Position numbers and translations under genes: made by a program. A stretch of 64,000 nucleotides of DNA, taken from contig NZ_CP080531.1 in assembly GCF_024746835.1 (NCBI RefSeq), positions 6,840,001 through 6,904,000 on the forward strand. Direction: 5' to 3'. Shown here one piece after another: positions 63,177 through 64,000 of this stretch (position 1 is its first letter; every line of letters begins with the position of its first letter). Source of the DNA: Mesorhizobium sp. AR02. Its GTDB lineage: Bacteria > Pseudomonadota > Alphaproteobacteria > Rhizobiales > Rhizobiaceae. The notes below the pieces were generated by a model, which saw only the letters and a program-made list of their open reading frames with translations, was not told the DNA's origin and ran no database searches.

Positions 63177-63773
63177 CTAGTGCGAAACCGGCAAGGTGCC
63201 CATATCGGGGTGAATTTCGGCGGCCATAAGGCCTTTGTCGCCGCGCCCGAAACGGACAAGCACGACCTGTCCCGGCCGAAGCTCGGTGATGCCGTAGCGG
63301 CGCAAGGTCTCCATATGGACGAAAATGTCCTCGGTGCCCTCGCCGCGCGTCAGGAAGCCGAAGCCCTTGGTGCGGTTGAACCACTTGACCAAAGCCCGTT
63401 CGAGCCCGCTCTCCGGCGTCACCGCGACATGGGTGCGCTGTTCCTGCATTTCCGCGGGATGGACGGCGGTGGTGACATCCATGGAAAGCACGCGGAAGGC
63501 CTGCAGTCCCCGATCGCCCTGCTTGACAAGACAGACCACGCGCGCGCCTTCCAAGGCTGTCTGGAAGCCGTCCCGCCGAAGACATGTCACATGGAGGAGG
63601 ATATCGCCCGAAACACCGTCATCGGGAAGGATGAACCCGTAGCCCTTGGCCACATCGAACCACTTGATGGCGCCGGCAATTTCGGTCAGGTCGGCGGCAT
63701 CGCCGCCTTCGTCGCGCGTCAAGGCGTCGCCAAGGGTTTCGGCCCGCCCCGTCAAAGAGGCCTTTTCCCCCAT
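63177..63773 (-). CDS. Protein with two cold-shock domains
   Basis: A 198-residue cytoplasmic nucleic-acid-binding protein. Domain 1 (about 32-100) has [20 protein letters not shown] and [14 protein letters not shown]. Domain 2 (about 125-192) has [20 protein letters not shown] and [13 protein letters not shown]. The KGFGF and FVH RNA-binding motifs are standard in the second; in the first they become KGYGF and LLHV. The ATG at 63773 follows GGGGGC. Two-domain Csp proteins are typical of alphaproteobacteria and usually act as RNA chaperones. The palindromic repeat lies just past its end. Confidence 0.92.
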   Translation of the reverse strand: MGEKASLTGRAETLGDALTRDEGGDAADLTEIAGAIKWFDVAKGYGFILPDDGVSGDILLHVTCLRRDGFQTALEGARVVCLVKQGDRGLQAFRVLSMDVTTAVHPAEMQEQRTHVAVTPESGLERALVKWFNRTKGFGFLTRGEGTEDIFVHMETLRRYGITELRPGQVVLVRFGRGDKGLMAAEIHPDMGTLPVSH

Positions 63774-63989
63774 AAGAATGCCCCCTTTTTTCAAGAACAC
63801 CGCAACTGATTCTTGACACCAGATTAACACTGCGGCTTCCGGTGTGTGCAAGACCTTCCCTGCCTTTTTTCACGGTTCATTGCGGGAATACCGGATTTGT
63901 TCTTTGCCGGCATCGCCGACCGCCGGAGATTGCCCTTTGACCGGGCCGACCCTATGTTGCGCCGCAACCCAACAAATCGAGGAAAACAC

Positions 63990-64000
63990 ATGCGCTATCT
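63990..64000 (+). CDS. Start of a gene cut by the window edge
   Basis: An ATG at 63990 follows GAGGAAAACAC, a good Shine-Dalgarno at normal spacing, and begins MRY before the window ends. The family cannot be identified from three codons. Confidence 0.5.

Overview
The window is high-GC chromosomal DNA from an alphaproteobacterium of the order Hyphomicrobiales (Rhizobiales), most likely Mesorhizobium or a close relative. This placement is an inference. It rests on rhizobial-type palindromic repeats, the amiC-PBP1A-prfB cluster next to rne, the accBC-aat-DUF2155-NDUFA12 neighbourhood, the RNase E form with an insertion in its S1 domain, and a wealth of ABC transporters. About 66 protein genes are supported. 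No rRNA, tRNA, CRISPR array or prophage was seen. One complete insertion sequence and one frameshifted gene are present.

Layout. (1) 1-8.1 kb holds two operons that run towards each other: a polyamine/opine-type ABC transporter with a metallo-beta-lactamase-fold hydrolase (+), and a second solute-binding protein, an amidase and a TetR regulator (-). Operator-like palindromes lie at both outer promoters. (2) 8.3-11.8 kb is a small glycan block: a putative glycosyltransferase, UDP-galactopyranose mutase and a UDP-glucuronate-decarboxylase-like epimerase. (3) 12.5-18 kb has NAD kinase, a DEAD-box helicase, an OmpA lipoprotein, a GFA-family protein and two secreted proteins of unknown function. 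(4) 18.1-26.9 kb is the cell-wall/RNA block: amiC, a class A PBP and prfB (with its programmed +1 frameshift) run leftwards, and rne runs rightwards after a 650-base leader. (5) 27-34.8 kb has glutaminase, an aminotransferase, an M48 peptidase, a DsbA-like protein, aroQ-accB-accC-aat and a 60-residue free-standing sigma-70 region 1.1-like protein. (6) 34.8-42 kb has a SnoaL-like protein, DUF2155, a complex I NDUFA12 subunit, panBC and the gatB operon.

(7) 42.05-43.41 kb is an intact IS256-family element with 8-bp target duplications, followed by a YjhX-family toxin-like gene behind a strongly structured leader. (8) 43.9-51.7 kb has CBS and rhomboid proteins, then a sugar ABC operon with an LVIVD beta-propeller gene built into it and a second, paralogous binding protein facing it. 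(9) 52-64 kb has PAS, PilZ, transglutaminase-like, NYN-LOTUS and gamma-carbonic-anhydrase proteins, cysE with DUF3126, VOC and HD-like proteins, a frameshifted agmatinase, an alpha/beta hydrolase, DUF192 and a double cold-shock-domain protein. A gene start is cut off by the window's right edge.

Most of the window is ordinary core genome. The items most worth following up are the LVIVD/two-binding-protein sugar operon, the lone sigma 1.1 domain, the structured RNA before yjhX, an orphan terminator at 51.95 kb, the agmatinase frameshift, and the paired operons around the TetR gene.
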